Source: Occallatibacter savannae
Lineage (GTDB): Bacteria; Acidobacteriota; Terriglobia; Terriglobales; Acidobacteriaceae
NCBI RefSeq assembly: GCF_003131205.1
Contig: NZ_QFFY01000001.1
Location: forward strand, 1,426,001-1,490,000
DNA length: 64,000 bases
Direction of reading: 5' to 3'
Part shown: positions 44,653-54,262 of the stretch, piece after piece
Layout of the letters: the number at the start of each line of letters is the position of its first letter
Numbering within the stretch: position 1 is the stretch's first letter
Translations under genes and position numbers: made by a program
The notes under the pieces: generated by a model
Told to the model about the DNA's origin: nothing
What the model saw: the letters and a program-made list of their open reading frames with translations, nothing else
Database searches by the model: none

Positions 44653-45396
44653 ATGATCCGCGTCCTCCGCCCTGTCCCCGTCGATCGCCTCAAACTCCTC
44701 GTCTTCGACCTCGACGGCACCCTCATCGACTCCGCGCAGGACCTCTGCAACTCTGTTAACGCCACGCTCGAGCGTTTCAACCGTCCCCACCTCACCGACG
44801 AGATCATCGCCACCTACATCGGCAACGGCGCACTCACCCTTGTCCGCCGCGCCTTCGCAGCCGACGACGGCATTGAGCCCGGCGAAGAACTTCTCGCCGA
44901 AGCCTACAAGTACTTCCTCGACTACTACCGCGAGCACAAGCTCGACTACACCTACGCCTACGAAGGGGTCCTCGAGGCTCTCGACGCGCTCCACAAAGTC
45001 CACGACCAACTCGAGTCTTCAGAGCGAACAAACCCCGCCCGCAAGATGGCCGTCCTGACCAACAAGCCCGTCCGCCCCGCGCAGGCCATCTGCGAAGCCC
45101 TAGGACTCGCTCCCTACTTCCTCAACATCTATGGCGGCAACAGCTTCGCGACGAAGAAGCCCGACCCCGAAGGCCTGCTCGCCCTGATGAAGGAAGCTGA
45201 CGCGAGCCCCGAAGAGACGGTCATGATCGGCGACAGTCAGGTCGACGTGCAAACCGCCCGCAATGCCGGCGCATGGTCGATCGGCTGCACCTTCGGACTT
45301 GCTCCCGGCAGTCTCGAACTGATACCGCCGGACATTCTCGTCGACTCGCCTGTAGACTGGACAGCCGCCCTCTCTCCTGCGAAAATCGATTTATAA
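44653..45396 (+). CDS. gph: phosphoglycolate phosphatase (HAD family)
   Basis: 247 aa of the HAD superfamily. Motif I is FDLDGTLIDSA, motif II is AVLTNKP and the motif IV region is MIGDSQVDVQTARNAG. An alpha-helical cap is inserted after motif I. The fit is to Gph-type 2-phosphoglycolate phosphatases; closely related phosphatases (HAD-IA) cannot be excluded. No clear Shine-Dalgarno sequence is seen before ATG 44653. Confidence 0.82.
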   Translation: MIRVLRPVPVDRLKLLVFDLDGTLIDSAQDLCNSVNATLERFNRPHLTDEIIATYIGNGALTLVRRAFAADDGIEPGEELLAEAYKYFLDYYREHKLDYTYAYEGVLEALDALHKVHDQLESSERTNPARKMAVLTNKPVRPAQAICEALGLAPYFLNIYGGNSFATKKPDPEGLLALMKEADASPEETVMIGDSQVDVQTARNAGAWSIGCTFGLAPGSLELIPPDILVDSPVDWTAALSPAKIDL

Positions 45397-45540
45397 AGGC
45401 TTTGTTAAAGGACTGTTAGCGCAATTTGTGCTTACGCGCACTGCGCTCCGTACTGCCGCAGTCCAATGATTTTCTTGCAAGTGGCAAGGTCTTTCTCCGC
45501 TCCCCCGGAGAAATCAAGTCCATCTGCTGGAGACTTTTGC

Positions 45541-48231
45541 ATGTTGCGCTTTCCTGCCTTCGCTGTCGCACTGCTGTCCTGTGCCGCCGTCCTCTCCGCC
45601 GCCACCACCGATTCCAACTCGAAATCGCAGCCTGCAAACACCGTTCAAGGTGTGGTCGCCGATCCAACTGGCGCCATCGTTCCCAACGCCCAGGTCAGCC
45701 TCGTCGATGCGGACGGCTCCATCGCCGGCACCACCACCTCCGATGGCGTGGGCAACTTTGAAATGGCCGCGCCCCACGCAGGCAGCTTTACCCTCGTCAT
45801 CTCCGAGCCCGGTTTCGAGACGGTGCACTTCCCTGTCACGGTCAAGCCGAACGTGGTTCTCGCCGCGCCCGCCACGCACGTTCTCGCCGCGCCGCTTCAC
45901 ATCACGCTTCCCATCGCTGCCGTGGCCACCAACATCCGCGTGAACGGCGATACGAATGAAGACCTCACCGCCTCCGAAGAAAATCACGACTCCTCAGTTC
46001 TCACTTCGAACGAACTCAAAGAGCTCCCCATCTTCGACAACGACTACATCGGGGCCATGAGCGCCTTCCTCGACGACAGCGCATCGGGCACCGGCGGCTC
46101 CGGCCTCATGGTCGACGGCGTCGAAGCCAATCGCTCGCCCGTCTCCCCCTCCGCCGTGCAGGAAGTCCGTATTGACCAGGATCCCTACTCCGCGCGCTAT
46201 TACTGGCCGGGTCGCGGACAGATGGAAGTCATTACCAAGTCCGCCGCCGACAAATACCACGGGCAATTCAACTTTTCGTTTCGCGATAACAGCCTGAACG
46301 CGCAGAACGCCCTCGCTCCTTCCAAGCCCTACGAGCAGCGCCGCATCTTCGAGGGCCACGTCACAGGCCCGGTCCTCTCGTCGAAACGCAGCAGCTTTCT
46401 TGGCAGCTTCAGTCGCGCTGAAGAAGATCTGAACTCCGTCGTCAACGCGGTCGTGGCGCCTACGCCCGAAAATTCCACAGGACTTCTTCAGGCCAACGTT
46501 CCCACTCCGAATCGCGATACCGAATTCAGCGCGCGCCTTGCACACCAGTTCGGCGACAAGCACTCCGCCTACGCGCAGTACAGCTATGAAGAGTGGACCG
46601 GAAAGAACCAGGGCGTCGGCGGCCAGACGCTCGCCAGCGCTGCCTACAACGGCCTGTGGCACGAAGACGACGCGGTTGTTCACCTCGACTCCACACTCTC
46701 TCCGATCCTGCTCAACCAGTTTTCTGTCGTCGGCGAACACACCATGAACCGCCACAACAACGTCGTTGAAGCGCCCCGTGTCTACGTCTCCGGCGACTTC
46801 AGCGGCGGCTCCGCGCAGAGCGACTATCTCAGCACCGAATACAATTTCCGCATCAACGACATGGTCACGTGGACCCGCGGCCGCCACACTTTGAAATTCG
46901 GGGCTGGTGCACCGCACATCAGCCGCCGCGCTTACGACGACGACACCAACTCCCTCGGCTCCTACACCTTCGGCCCCACGCTGAACGCAGACGGCTCCGT
47001 AGCCGCCAGCGCACTCGACAACTACATCAACAACCGCCCGTCATCCTTCTCGCAGAACACCGGCGACACCCACTTCATCTACCACCAGCAGGAGATGGGC
47101 GCCTTTATCCAGGACCAGTGGAAGATCACCGACCGCTTCTCCATCACGCCCGGCATTCGCTACGACTGGCAAAACTTCCTTGCCCAGAAGCGCCTCGGCT
47201 TTGCGCCCCGCGCCTCTTTCGCATACGTGATCGATGAGGACTCCAAGACCGTTCTTCGTGGCGGCGGCGGCATTTATTACGACCGCTTCGGCTCCGGCCC
47301 CATCCTCGACCTCGTTCGCTACGAGAACGCCCGCCGTCGCGCCATCCACGTCTCGCTCGATCCCGCCAGCGAGCCCGCCACCGGGTGCGTTCCGGTCAGC
47401 GATTGCACCGAGCTTGCCCTGCAGCCTGCGAATCTCGCGCAGCTCTCGCCAAATTCGGCAATTCCGTACCAGATCCAGTACGGGCTCTCCATTGAGCGTC
47501 AGATCGGCGAAAAGGCTACGGCCGTAATCAGCGCCTACTCGGCGCGCGGCATTCACGAATTCCGCTCCATCGACATCAACGCGCCCACGCCCGAGTCCGG
47601 CTACACGCAGCGTCCCAATCCCAACTTCGGCATCATTCGCCAGATGCAGCCTGAAGGCTTCTTCCAGGGCAGCGGCCTCGATGTCTCCTTCCGCGGACGA
47701 GTCAACAAATACTTCACCGGCTTCGGTCGCTACACCTTCTCCCACTACGACTCGAACACAAACGGTATTGGCTGGTTTCCGCAAAACCAGTACGCGCCCA
47801 ACGACGAGTGGGGCCGCTCCAATTGGGATCGCCGCCATCGCCTCAGCATGTACGCCATGGTCAACCCCAAAAGCATTTTCAACATTGCAGGCGGCATCTT
47901 CGCCAACACCGGCCGCCCCTACACCATCACAACCGGCGCCGACGCATACGGCGATGGCTTGTTCAACACGCGGCCGGCAGGTGTCACACGCAACTCCGAA
48001 ACAATGCCCTCCTACGTCGACCTCGATCTTCGCTGGGGACACGACTTCCCCATCACTTCAAATCACAACGAAGAAGCCCCGCGCCTCGGCTTCTCCGCCG
48101 GGGCCTTCAACCTCCTCAATCACCAGAACCCCTACAGCGTCGACACCGTCGAGACCTCGCCCACCTTCCGCGACGTCACCTCCGTAGGCCCCCCGCGCCG
48201 CATCCAGCTCGGCATGCGCCTCGAGTTCTGA
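45541..48231 (+). CDS. Oar-like TonB-dependent receptor with carboxypeptidase-regulatory domain
   Basis: From ATG 45541 (CTGGAG 8 bases upstream) a signal peptide (LRFPAFAVALLSCAAVLSAA) leads into a carboxypeptidase-regulatory-like domain (VVADPTGAIVPNAQVSLVD). A plug domain with GSGLMVDGVEANR follows, then a long beta-barrel ending in a Phe (MRLEF), as outer-membrane proteins do. About 896 aa. Such receptors are typical of Acidobacteriota. The substrate is unknown. An earlier frame start at 45466 is unlikely because it puts the signal peptide 26 residues in. Confidence 0.85.
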   Translation: MLRFPAFAVALLSCAAVLSAATTDSNSKSQPANTVQGVVADPTGAIVPNAQVSLVDADGSIAGTTTSDGVGNFEMAAPHAGSFTLVISEPGFETVHFPVTVKPNVVLAAPATHVLAAPLHITLPIAAVATNIRVNGDTNEDLTASEENHDSSVLTSNELKELPIFDNDYIGAMSAFLDDSASGTGGSGLMVDGVEANRSPVSPSAVQEVRIDQDPYSARYYWPGRGQMEVITKSAADKYHGQFNFSFRDNSLNAQNALAPSKPYEQRRIFEGHVTGPVLSSKRSSFLGSFSRAEEDLNSVVNAVVAPTPENSTGLLQANVPTPNRDTEFSARLAHQFGDKHSAYAQYSYEEWTGKNQGVGGQTLASAAYNGLWHEDDAVVHLDSTLSPILLNQFSVVGEHTMNRHNNVVEAPRVYVSGDFSGGSAQSDYLSTEYNFRINDMVTWTRGRHTLKFGAGAPHISRRAYDDDTNSLGSYTFGPTLNADGSVAASALDNYINNRPSSFSQNTGDTHFIYHQQEMGAFIQDQWKITDRFSITPGIRYDWQNFLAQKRLGFAPRASFAYVIDEDSKTVLRGGGGIYYDRFGSGPILDLVRYENARRRAIHVSLDPASEPATGCVPVSDCTELALQPANLAQLSPNSAIPYQIQYGLSIERQIGEKATAVISAYSARGIHEFRSIDINAPTPESGYTQRPNPNFGIIRQMQPEGFFQGSGLDVSFRGRVNKYFTGFGRYTFSHYDSNTNGIGWFPQNQYAPNDEWGRSNWDRRHRLSMYAMVNPKSIFNIAGGIFANTGRPYTITTGADAYGDGLFNTRPAGVTRNSETMPSYVDLDLRWGHDFPITSNHNEEAPRLGFSAGAFNLLNHQNPYSVDTVETSPTFRDVTSVGPPRRIQLGMRLEF

Positions 48232-48257
48232 AAGGCAATCGGTCCCACTCCAAAATT

Positions 48258-48301
48258 GGGTGCCCCAGGTCTCGATTCTGAGACCTGGGAAACGACACTC
48301 T
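48258..48301. repeat. hairpin repeat, copy 1
   Basis: CCCAGGTCTC and GAGACCTGGG are perfect inverted 10-bp arms with a 6-base loop; the wider unit is 44 bp. Copy 2 starts exactly 100 bp later with one change in the loop. The position between two convergent genes (the receptor and the 80-aa gene) suits a bidirectional terminator or a REP-type element. Confidence 0.8.
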
Positions 48302-48357
48302 TGACCGACTTGTCGAGTCTCTAGACCATCATCAAAGTGCAGCACTGCACACCAGGC

Positions 48358-48401
48358 GGGTGCCCCAGGTCTCGCTTCTGAGACCTGGGAAACGACACTC
48401 T
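48358..48401. repeat. hairpin repeat, copy 2
   Basis: The second copy of the 44-bp hairpin unit, 100 bp after copy 1, differing by one loop base (A to C). The stem is identical. Confidence 0.8.
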
Positions 48402-48423
48402 CTACCGACGAATTCGTTCTCAC

Positions 48424-48666
48424 TCACACGGCCACCAGATGCCGGCTGCAAACCAGGCACTCCGAAATATGCTCCGCGTACGCCCGGCGCGCAATAATGT
48501 GCAGCGAATCCGCCTTCCTCGCCGCCTGAGAAATCTCCTTAAGCTTCACCAACCCCAGCGGCATGATCTCCACCGCTTGCCTGTCCGCTTCTGCTAGTCC
48601 CCATTCCTTCAACACCTTCATAAAAGAGTTGTATAGACGCAGACCTTCCTTGCAATGCTTTCTCAC
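48424..48666 (-). CDS. small helical protein (80 aa)
   Basis: From the GTG at 48666 (GGAG 5 bases upstream) the protein is 80 aa and all-helical (YNSFMKVLKEWGLAEADRQA, then LKEISQAARKADSLHIIARR). It ends with a CLVC pair. No family recognised. An alternative TTG start at 48693 lacks a ribosome-binding site. It converges on the Oar-like receptor gene, with the hairpin repeats in between. Confidence 0.55.
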   Translation of the reverse strand: MRKHCKEGLRLYNSFMKVLKEWGLAEADRQAVEIMPLGLVKLKEISQAARKADSLHIIARRAYAEHISECLVCSRHLVAV

Positions 48667-48863
48667 ATTGGCTCCTGGATCTGCCGAGGCCAAAGAGGAA
48701 GGGGGAGGGGTTCAGAAATTGGCCCTGGCGGCTGAGTTAAGTTAATGTACGTTTCTATAACTAGCTTCTAATGCAGCAGCCCCGGAACCCGGTCGCTGCT
48801 TCTACTACTTCGATGCACCAGGAGGCCTTCAGGGTCGCCCGAGAACGTATCCTCCTGACCCCG

Positions 48864-49340
48864 TTACCAACCGAACAACCTGGCCAGAATTCCCCTCCAC
48901 GCCGGAGCAACTCTTGCACTCCCGACGAGAAATTCATTGTGCATGATCTTCTCTCCCGCCCGCCCCCCGTTCGACTTCAACCAGTCGAGGAACACCTGCG
49001 GATGAACAGGCTTCGGAAGAATCTGAAACTCACGTCCCCGCTGACGATACTCTTCGAGAACTGGTGCGGCAGCGCTGCTCCCTGAAAACAACGCAAGGAC
49101 GCACTGCGGCAAAAAGCCCTCAAGTTCGATCGCAGTCTCGCACCCGTTTTTCCCCCATCCGTTGTTGAAACCGAAAATGAAGAAATCCGGCCGATACTCA
49201 TGCGCAATGGCGATTGCCGACTCATGATCGTAAGCGGGTCTAGCCTCGTAACCCGCTTGATTCGCGATCAGGCACATCGTATCCGCGATGGTTCGTTCGT
49301 CATCCAGAACCAGCAGGCGCGAAACTCTGCTTCCATCCAT
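48864..49340 (-). CDS. degenerate response-regulator receiver protein
   Basis: 158 aa: N-terminal receiver-like fold LLVLDDERTIADTMCLIA with the acidic pair DDE kept. Where the phospho-accepting Asp should follow strand 3 the sequence reads FFIFGFNNGWGKNGCETA, with no Asp. The Lys of the C-terminal signal site (ILPKPVHP) is present. So this is a receiver that cannot be phosphorylated in the usual way. The C-terminal 40 residues are unrelated. Start ATG follows GGGGGCGG. Confidence 0.75.
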   Translation of the reverse strand: MDGSRVSRLLVLDDERTIADTMCLIANQAGYEARPAYDHESAIAIAHEYRPDFFIFGFNNGWGKNGCETAIELEGFLPQCVLALFSGSSAAAPVLEEYRQRGREFQILPKPVHPQVFLDWLKSNGGRAGEKIMHNEFLVGSARVAPAWRGILARLFGW

Positions 49341-49424
49341 CGACCGCCCCCTGAGTCATCGATCATCCCTCGGGAAACAAGAGAGGACACACTCTAGCAG
49401 CTATGCGTCCTCTCCCTCAGTGCC

Positions 49425-51956
49425 TCATCTCTGTGCCGAAGGCGCAACGTTTGCCCTCTCCCGGCCCCACTGCAGCTTCAGTCCAACGCGCACGCTCGTC
49501 GGCAAACTCACAAACCCGATCGGCGCGATATGTCGATTGTTCGTCAGGTTCTCCGCCTGCACGTAAGCACTCACCCACTCACGTACGCGAACGCTCCCGC
49601 CCACGTCCACCTTCGCGAAGCCGTGATCGAGATTCCGGTTCGGCAGCAGCAACGAATTCCCGCCGTTCTGATCCTCCCCACCCAGAAACGTCGAGTCATC
49701 CGCCCGGCTCGCAAACGCCGAGTTGAACAGCGCCGTAAACCGACTCCGTGAGTAGCTTGCCGAGAAGAACCCCGTATGCGGAGGCCGCCTGAAAGGCCGC
49801 GCTCCCACCAGCGGCGAATACGTCCCGATCGGAATTCCGTTATACGTCGGCACCGGGCCCAGCAGGTTTACGTCGTCATTCGTATACGACCGCTGAATCA
49901 CCGCATCCAGATACGTGTACCCTCCGCGAAGAAACAGATACCTGCCTATCCCGCTCTCCATGGTCGCCTCAACACCCATTGCCCGAAACGCCTCGGTATT
50001 CAGCGTCAGCTCGAACGCCCCATCGGTCTGCAACTGCTGCTCCAGCGCAGTCTGTTGCTGCTGCGAGAGATTCGGCAGCAGTGCTGGAATCAGATCCGAT
50101 CCCACGTACTCGATCTGCCGCCCGAATTGGTTGTGAAAGAAGCTTGCCTTGAAGATCAAATGCTCGCTCGCCAGCGACTGCTCGAACCCGCCCTCATACG
50201 TCCGCGCAGTCGGAGCCTGAATTGGCGAGATGTGCATCTGCGCGATCGTGTTCTGCCCGCCATTGGTCTGCAAAAAGTTATAGAGCGAGTAGAACTGATC
50301 CGTCAGCGAAGGCTCGCGCACCGCATCTCCGAAGTTGAACAGGATGCGCGTTCCGCTGAAAATTCCCCGCCGCGGCTTCAGCGCATACAACGAAACGCCC
50401 GCTCGCGGCGTTGTCTGCACCCCGAACAGCGAGTAGTGCTCCAGATCGCCACCAAGCGTATAGAACAGCCTGCTCTTGAAATCCCCATGCACCGCCGCTC
50501 GATAGTCGTAGTTCGTCCGCTCCACCGGCGGATAGAACGAACTTCCCGGCTCCGACCCGCGCTCGTTCTCATACTGAAAACCAATCTGCGCCACAAGGTG
50601 TGGAGTCACCGTGTAGTTCCCCTGGTAAACCAGCGCATCGCGATTCGACACGAGCTGATAGCCCTGCGGATACGTTCCCGGAAAATCCAGAACTGCCTGC
50701 CCGGTCGCTGAGAATCCGTTCGCTCCGGTGATCGTCACCACATTGCCGAAGTACGCCTGGTCCCCAAACATGTCCGACGTCTGCAGCGTTCCGCTCGGCT
50801 CCCACAGGTGAAACTGCTCGCGCTTGCGCGTCGCACCATACCGCACCATGTTGTGAAAATCCGCGGTCGTCTGGTTATCGATCGACCCGCTGATGTAGAG
50901 ATCCTGATCCTTCTCCGTCGCATTGTCCGCAACATGGTGGAACTCCCACGTTCCCGGCACACCGGTCCCATCCACTCCGTAGTAAAGCGTCCCCCTCAGT
51001 TGCGTCGATCCCGTCAGCGCCAGCCCAACATTTCCCGCAACCGTCCCAACGTGATACTGATCGTGCGGCAGATCGTTGTCCGTCTGCAGCCAGCTGTACG
51101 CTCCCAGGTAATCCAGTTTCCCAAACGTCCCCGCCGCCGTCAGATCCTCGTGCGAGGTCTGAAAATTTCCCCAGTCTCCGTGAAAGATCAGCGAAGGAAA
51201 ATCCGTCGTCCCGTGCTGCGTCGACACGCTCACCACACCGCTCTCCGCATCCGCGCCATACAGACTCGAATTCGGCCCGCGATAAACCTCGCTTCTCTCC
51301 ATCGCCGTCGTCGACAGCGGTCCAAAATCAAAACGCCCGCCCAGATCGCCCGCGTTTACGCCGTTCACCTGCACGAGGTTCGAATCCGAATCGCCCCCGC
51401 GCACAAACAGCGAGGTCTGGCTTCCCCGCTGCCCCGCCTGCACCACCGCCGTCCCCGGCATCTGCCGCAGCGCGCTCGCCAGGTCCGTGCTCAGCTCCAG
51501 TTCCTGCGGCCCGATCACGCTCGTCGCCGCTCCTGTCTGTTGCTGCGGCGTAGGAGTGCCCGTCGCGGTCACCACCACCGACTCGTGCACCCACTCCGGC
51601 TCCAGCACGATGTTCCGTTCAATATTGTCCAGTTGCCCTGCGTAGAATCCCGGCGTCTCCATCTGTCTGAACTTCGTCGCCGACACCACCAGGTAGAACC
51701 GCCCGCGCTGCCCCGTCAATATCTGGAAGCTCCCATCAGCCCCCGACACTGCCGAGCCAATCACCGACCCGTTCAGAATCAGCTGCACCGCCGCGCCGGT
51801 CACGCGCGCACCCGACGCATCCGTGACCACACCGCGAATCGAAGCGGCCTGCATCATCGCCGCACTCAAAACAATCAGTACGCACACGAAGAGTCGCACC
51901 GCGCGGCCTCGGTTAGAAACGACACGCTCGAATCTCTGCAAAAAACGAAATACCAT
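49425..51956 (-). CDS. TonB-dependent receptor, cobalamin-regulated (BtuB-like)
   Basis: 843 aa with a signal peptide (about 38 residues, ending MMQA), then a carboxypeptidase-regulatory-like domain (IRGVVTDASGARVTGAAVQL). The plug has SLFVRGGDSDSNLVQVNGV, and the barrel runs to the C-terminus. Start ATG with GGAGGAG about 7 bases upstream. It lies directly behind a cobalamin riboswitch on the same strand, so it should be repressed by high B12 and is probably a corrinoid or cobalamin transporter. The substrate itself is inferred from the riboswitch. Confidence 0.85.
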   Translation of the reverse strand: MVFRFLQRFERVVSNRGRAVRLFVCVLIVLSAAMMQAASIRGVVTDASGARVTGAAVQLILNGSVIGSAVSGADGSFQILTGQRGRFYLVVSATKFRQMETPGFYAGQLDNIERNIVLEPEWVHESVVVTATGTPTPQQQTGAATSVIGPQELELSTDLASALRQMPGTAVVQAGQRGSQTSLFVRGGDSDSNLVQVNGVNAGDLGGRFDFGPLSTTAMERSEVYRGPNSSLYGADAESGVVSVSTQHGTTDFPSLIFHGDWGNFQTSHEDLTAAGTFGKLDYLGAYSWLQTDNDLPHDQYHVGTVAGNVGLALTGSTQLRGTLYYGVDGTGVPGTWEFHHVADNATEKDQDLYISGSIDNQTTADFHNMVRYGATRKREQFHLWEPSGTLQTSDMFGDQAYFGNVVTITGANGFSATGQAVLDFPGTYPQGYQLVSNRDALVYQGNYTVTPHLVAQIGFQYENERGSEPGSSFYPPVERTNYDYRAAVHGDFKSRLFYTLGGDLEHYSLFGVQTTPRAGVSLYALKPRRGIFSGTRILFNFGDAVREPSLTDQFYSLYNFLQTNGGQNTIAQMHISPIQAPTARTYEGGFEQSLASEHLIFKASFFHNQFGRQIEYVGSDLIPALLPNLSQQQQTALEQQLQTDGAFELTLNTEAFRAMGVEATMESGIGRYLFLRGGYTYLDAVIQRSYTNDDVNLLGPVPTYNGIPIGTYSPLVGARPFRRPPHTGFFSASYSRSRFTALFNSAFASRADDSTFLGGEDQNGGNSLLLPNRNLDHGFAKVDVGGSVRVREWVSAYVQAENLTNNRHIAPIGFVSLPTSVRVGLKLQWGRERANVAPSAQR

Positions 51957-52003
51957 CGACGGCTCCTCCGTTCCCCTCGGAACTTGAGCAAGTGTTGGGC
52001 ATC

Positions 52004-52200
52004 GAGGACCGGTCTCCTGACTCGCGCCTTCACCTCGGCGTTCACCTTCCCGGAGTCATGCTCCAGTGGTTGAGCGAAATCGCTCCAGCCAGGTCTCCCA
52101 TTCCCATTCACCCGGAAACAGGCAGCGCTCACAGTTGCGGGGCAGTGGCGGACTTTCACCGCCTTCCCGAACATCCTGATGATTGCGGTTGTAACCTCAC
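52004..52200 (-). promoter_or_regulatory. cobalamin riboswitch
   Basis: On the minus strand the core reads GGGAAGGCGGTGAAAGTCCG, followed by CCACTGCCCCGCAACTGTGA, as in the AdoCbl class. Near the 3' end AGTCAGGAGACCGG is the second hallmark. It ends about 50 bases before the Shine-Dalgarno of the TonB-dependent receptor. It should act in cis on that gene. Boundaries are approximate. Confidence 0.92.
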
Positions 52201-52316
52201 CAGCCGGAATCGACCAGCAAGATTGTCATGAATTGAGTTTCGATGACATCCACATTTATAAAAGCCAACCCCAGCGAAGTCAAAACCGAACTCAGACTAA
52301 ACTTCCTATTGCGGTC

Positions 52317-52775
52317 ATGATCATCACTGAAGAACAGCAGCAAACATCAGATCTCGATTGGTTCTGTGTAGATTCCGCGGGACTGATCGGTCACTTTGCA
52401 TCCGCAGGTTTCAAGCGCATACCTCCCTCTGTTGCTTGTTCAGGAGAAGACCTGGACGTACTCACTTCCTTTTTTCTTCAGTTGCGTCCGCTCTCGTCCG
52501 GTCACGAACTGGACGCCCATCTGCCGCCCAATTGCCGGTCTGCGCGATACCTGCAAAGTTTCGTTTCAATGGCGAGAAGAGGGCTGTTCTCTTTCGACAT
52601 CGATTCGTATCTCAAGCCTGACATCTGCTATTTCCGAGTTGCCTTGCCACTGCAACCATTACGAATATCCGAGCTTCCAGATCACGTCCGCACAATCTTG
52701 ACTCGGACGGAACTGAAGGAGATGTCATTTGCGGATAGTTCAACCATTCCTTACGCGGTCACGCTTTCGTTATAG
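52317..52775 (+). CDS. hypothetical protein (152 aa)
   Basis: The ATG at 52317 is preferred because the longer frame, opening at 52179, would translate through the riboswitch region on the other strand. The protein is soluble with mixed secondary structure (SDLDWFCVDSAGLIGHFASA, FDIDSYLKPDICYFRVALPL). No family is recognised. It is divergent from the BtuB-like receptor gene. Confidence 0.5.
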   Translation: MIITEEQQQTSDLDWFCVDSAGLIGHFASAGFKRIPPSVACSGEDLDVLTSFFLQLRPLSSGHELDAHLPPNCRSARYLQSFVSMARRGLFSFDIDSYLKPDICYFRVALPLQPLRISELPDHVRTILTRTELKEMSFADSSTIPYAVTLSL

Positions 52776-52850
52776 GCCCGATGCGGCTGCGCTCCTTTCC
52801 TCGCTAGCGTTTGGTTGCCATCGCCGTTTGTGGCAGCTACACTCCTCGTC

Positions 52851-53768
52851 ATGAAATTCCAGGTTCCCCGCACGCTCGCCTTCTCAGCTCTGCTCGCGCT
52901 TCCGTTCGCAGTCGTCGCCACCACCGCTCATGCGCAGGACTGGGCTAAGGCTCGCCTTGAAGCATCGCCGCGCCACCGCGAGTACGTACCCCTCAAGGTC
53001 GACAACCGCACCGTTCAGGCGCTCGTTGTCTACCCCGAGATCAAAAGCAAAGCTTCCGTCGTGATCATGATTCACGAGATCTTCGGTCTCAGCGACTGGG
53101 CCAAGGAGATGGCCGACGAACTCGCCGCGGAGGGCTACATTGTTATCGCACCCGACATGCTCAGCGGCCATGGAACGAACGGCGGGGGTTCCGATTCACT
53201 TGCAGGACAGGACGAGCGCGTGAAAGCCGTCTCCGCCCTCGATCCCGCTGAAGTTCTCGCCGACCTCGACGCCGCCGCCGACTACGGGAAGAAACTACCC
53301 GCCGCGAATGGGCAGATCGCAGTCGCCGGCTTCTGCTGGGGCGGATCCAAATCCTTCGCCTTTGCCACCCACCGCAAAGACTTGAGCGCCGCATTCGTCT
53401 TCTACGGAACCGGCCCGACGGACGTGTCCAACATCACCGCTCCGGTTTATGGCTTCTACGCCGGCGAAGACGCGCGCGTCGGCGCCACCGTCCCCGCCAC
53501 CAAAGATGCGATGAAAGCCGCGGGCAAAACTTACGACCCCGTCACCTACGACGGCGCAGGGCATGGCTTCATGCGCGCCGGAGAAGATCCCGGCAACACC
53601 AATCCGGCGAACAAGACGGCCCGCGAACAGGCACTTGCCCGTCTTTTGAAACTGCTGAAAGACATGAAGCCGGCGAAATCGGCTTCCGGCTCCGCCACAG
53701 GCCAACTCCCCGTACCAGCACCCAATCCTAAGATGTGCCACGAAGAGAATCTCAACCCAGCCGTGTAG
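52851..53768 (+). CDS. exported dienelactone hydrolase-family protein
   Basis: From ATG 52851 the signal peptide (MKFQVPRTLAFSALLALPFA...) ends near AHA. The alpha/beta-hydrolase fold has the DLH nucleophile Cys in AGFCWGGSK, an Asp in YAGEDARV, and the His in GHGFMR, so the Cys-His-Asp triad looks complete. 305 aa. Family members hydrolyse dienelactones or other esters; a periplasmic location is inferred. The C-terminus is Pro/Ala-rich. Confidence 0.82.
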   Translation: MKFQVPRTLAFSALLALPFAVVATTAHAQDWAKARLEASPRHREYVPLKVDNRTVQALVVYPEIKSKASVVIMIHEIFGLSDWAKEMADELAAEGYIVIAPDMLSGHGTNGGGSDSLAGQDERVKAVSALDPAEVLADLDAAADYGKKLPAANGQIAVAGFCWGGSKSFAFATHRKDLSAAFVFYGTGPTDVSNITAPVYGFYAGEDARVGATVPATKDAMKAAGKTYDPVTYDGAGHGFMRAGEDPGNTNPANKTAREQALARLLKLLKDMKPAKSASGSATGQLPVPAPNPKMCHEENLNPAV

Positions 53769-53797
53769 AAAAGGCTGACACTCGAAGCGGGTCCGGA

Positions 53798-54226
53798 TCA
53801 GACGGGATGTCCTCGAAAAATCCCGTCCTCGCCCACATAGTCAGCGAATTCTTCGAAGTCCATATTCGCGATGGAGAGATTGTTCTCAATCGCCTGAATC
53901 TGAGATGGAATGGCTCGAAACGATCGCCCGCGTCCGTCGTACAAATCGATGATCAAAACCGGGAACTCAGGCTCGCTCATCGCTGCCCGGTCAACGACCA
54001 TGAGAAAGCTATGCCCAAAGTCCGGAGGAACCCTTTCCAGCAGTTGTTGTTCGCTCAGGTCCCGAAAAGCCGGATCATCGACGAACGTGACATATGCACG
54101 AAAGGTATCTCCGAATTCATTGGAGATGGGCTGGCGGATCAGTTCACGGACCCGGGTCCACGCAGAATCATCATCGAAGTCGGTCCGAACGACGGGAGAG
54201 TTCTCCGTTTTCGGCAGTAATTCCAT
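53798..54226 (-). CDS. DUF6924-like hypothetical protein (142 aa)
   Basis: Features VVRTDFDDDSAWTRVRELI near the start and AYVTFVDDPAFRDLS near residue 45, with a C-terminal strand-helix LIIDLYDGRGRSFRAIPSQI. This looks like the DUF6924 family; function unknown. No signal peptide. Convergent with the dienelactone-hydrolase gene. The assignment is a pattern judgement. Confidence 0.6.
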   Translation of the reverse strand: MELLPKTENSPVVRTDFDDDSAWTRVRELIRQPISNEFGDTFRAYVTFVDDPAFRDLSEQQLLERVPPDFGHSFLMVVDRAAMSEPEFPVLIIDLYDGRGRSFRAIPSQIQAIENNLSIANMDFEEFADYVGEDGIFRGHPV

Positions 54227-54262
54227 CGATTCCGACCTCCTGCATACGCAGGTTTGTGCTCC

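Noticed and set aside
50808..52073. 421-codon frame opposite the BtuB-like receptor
   Set aside because: It is an Arg/Pro/Ser-rich antisense shadow that runs into the riboswitch region.
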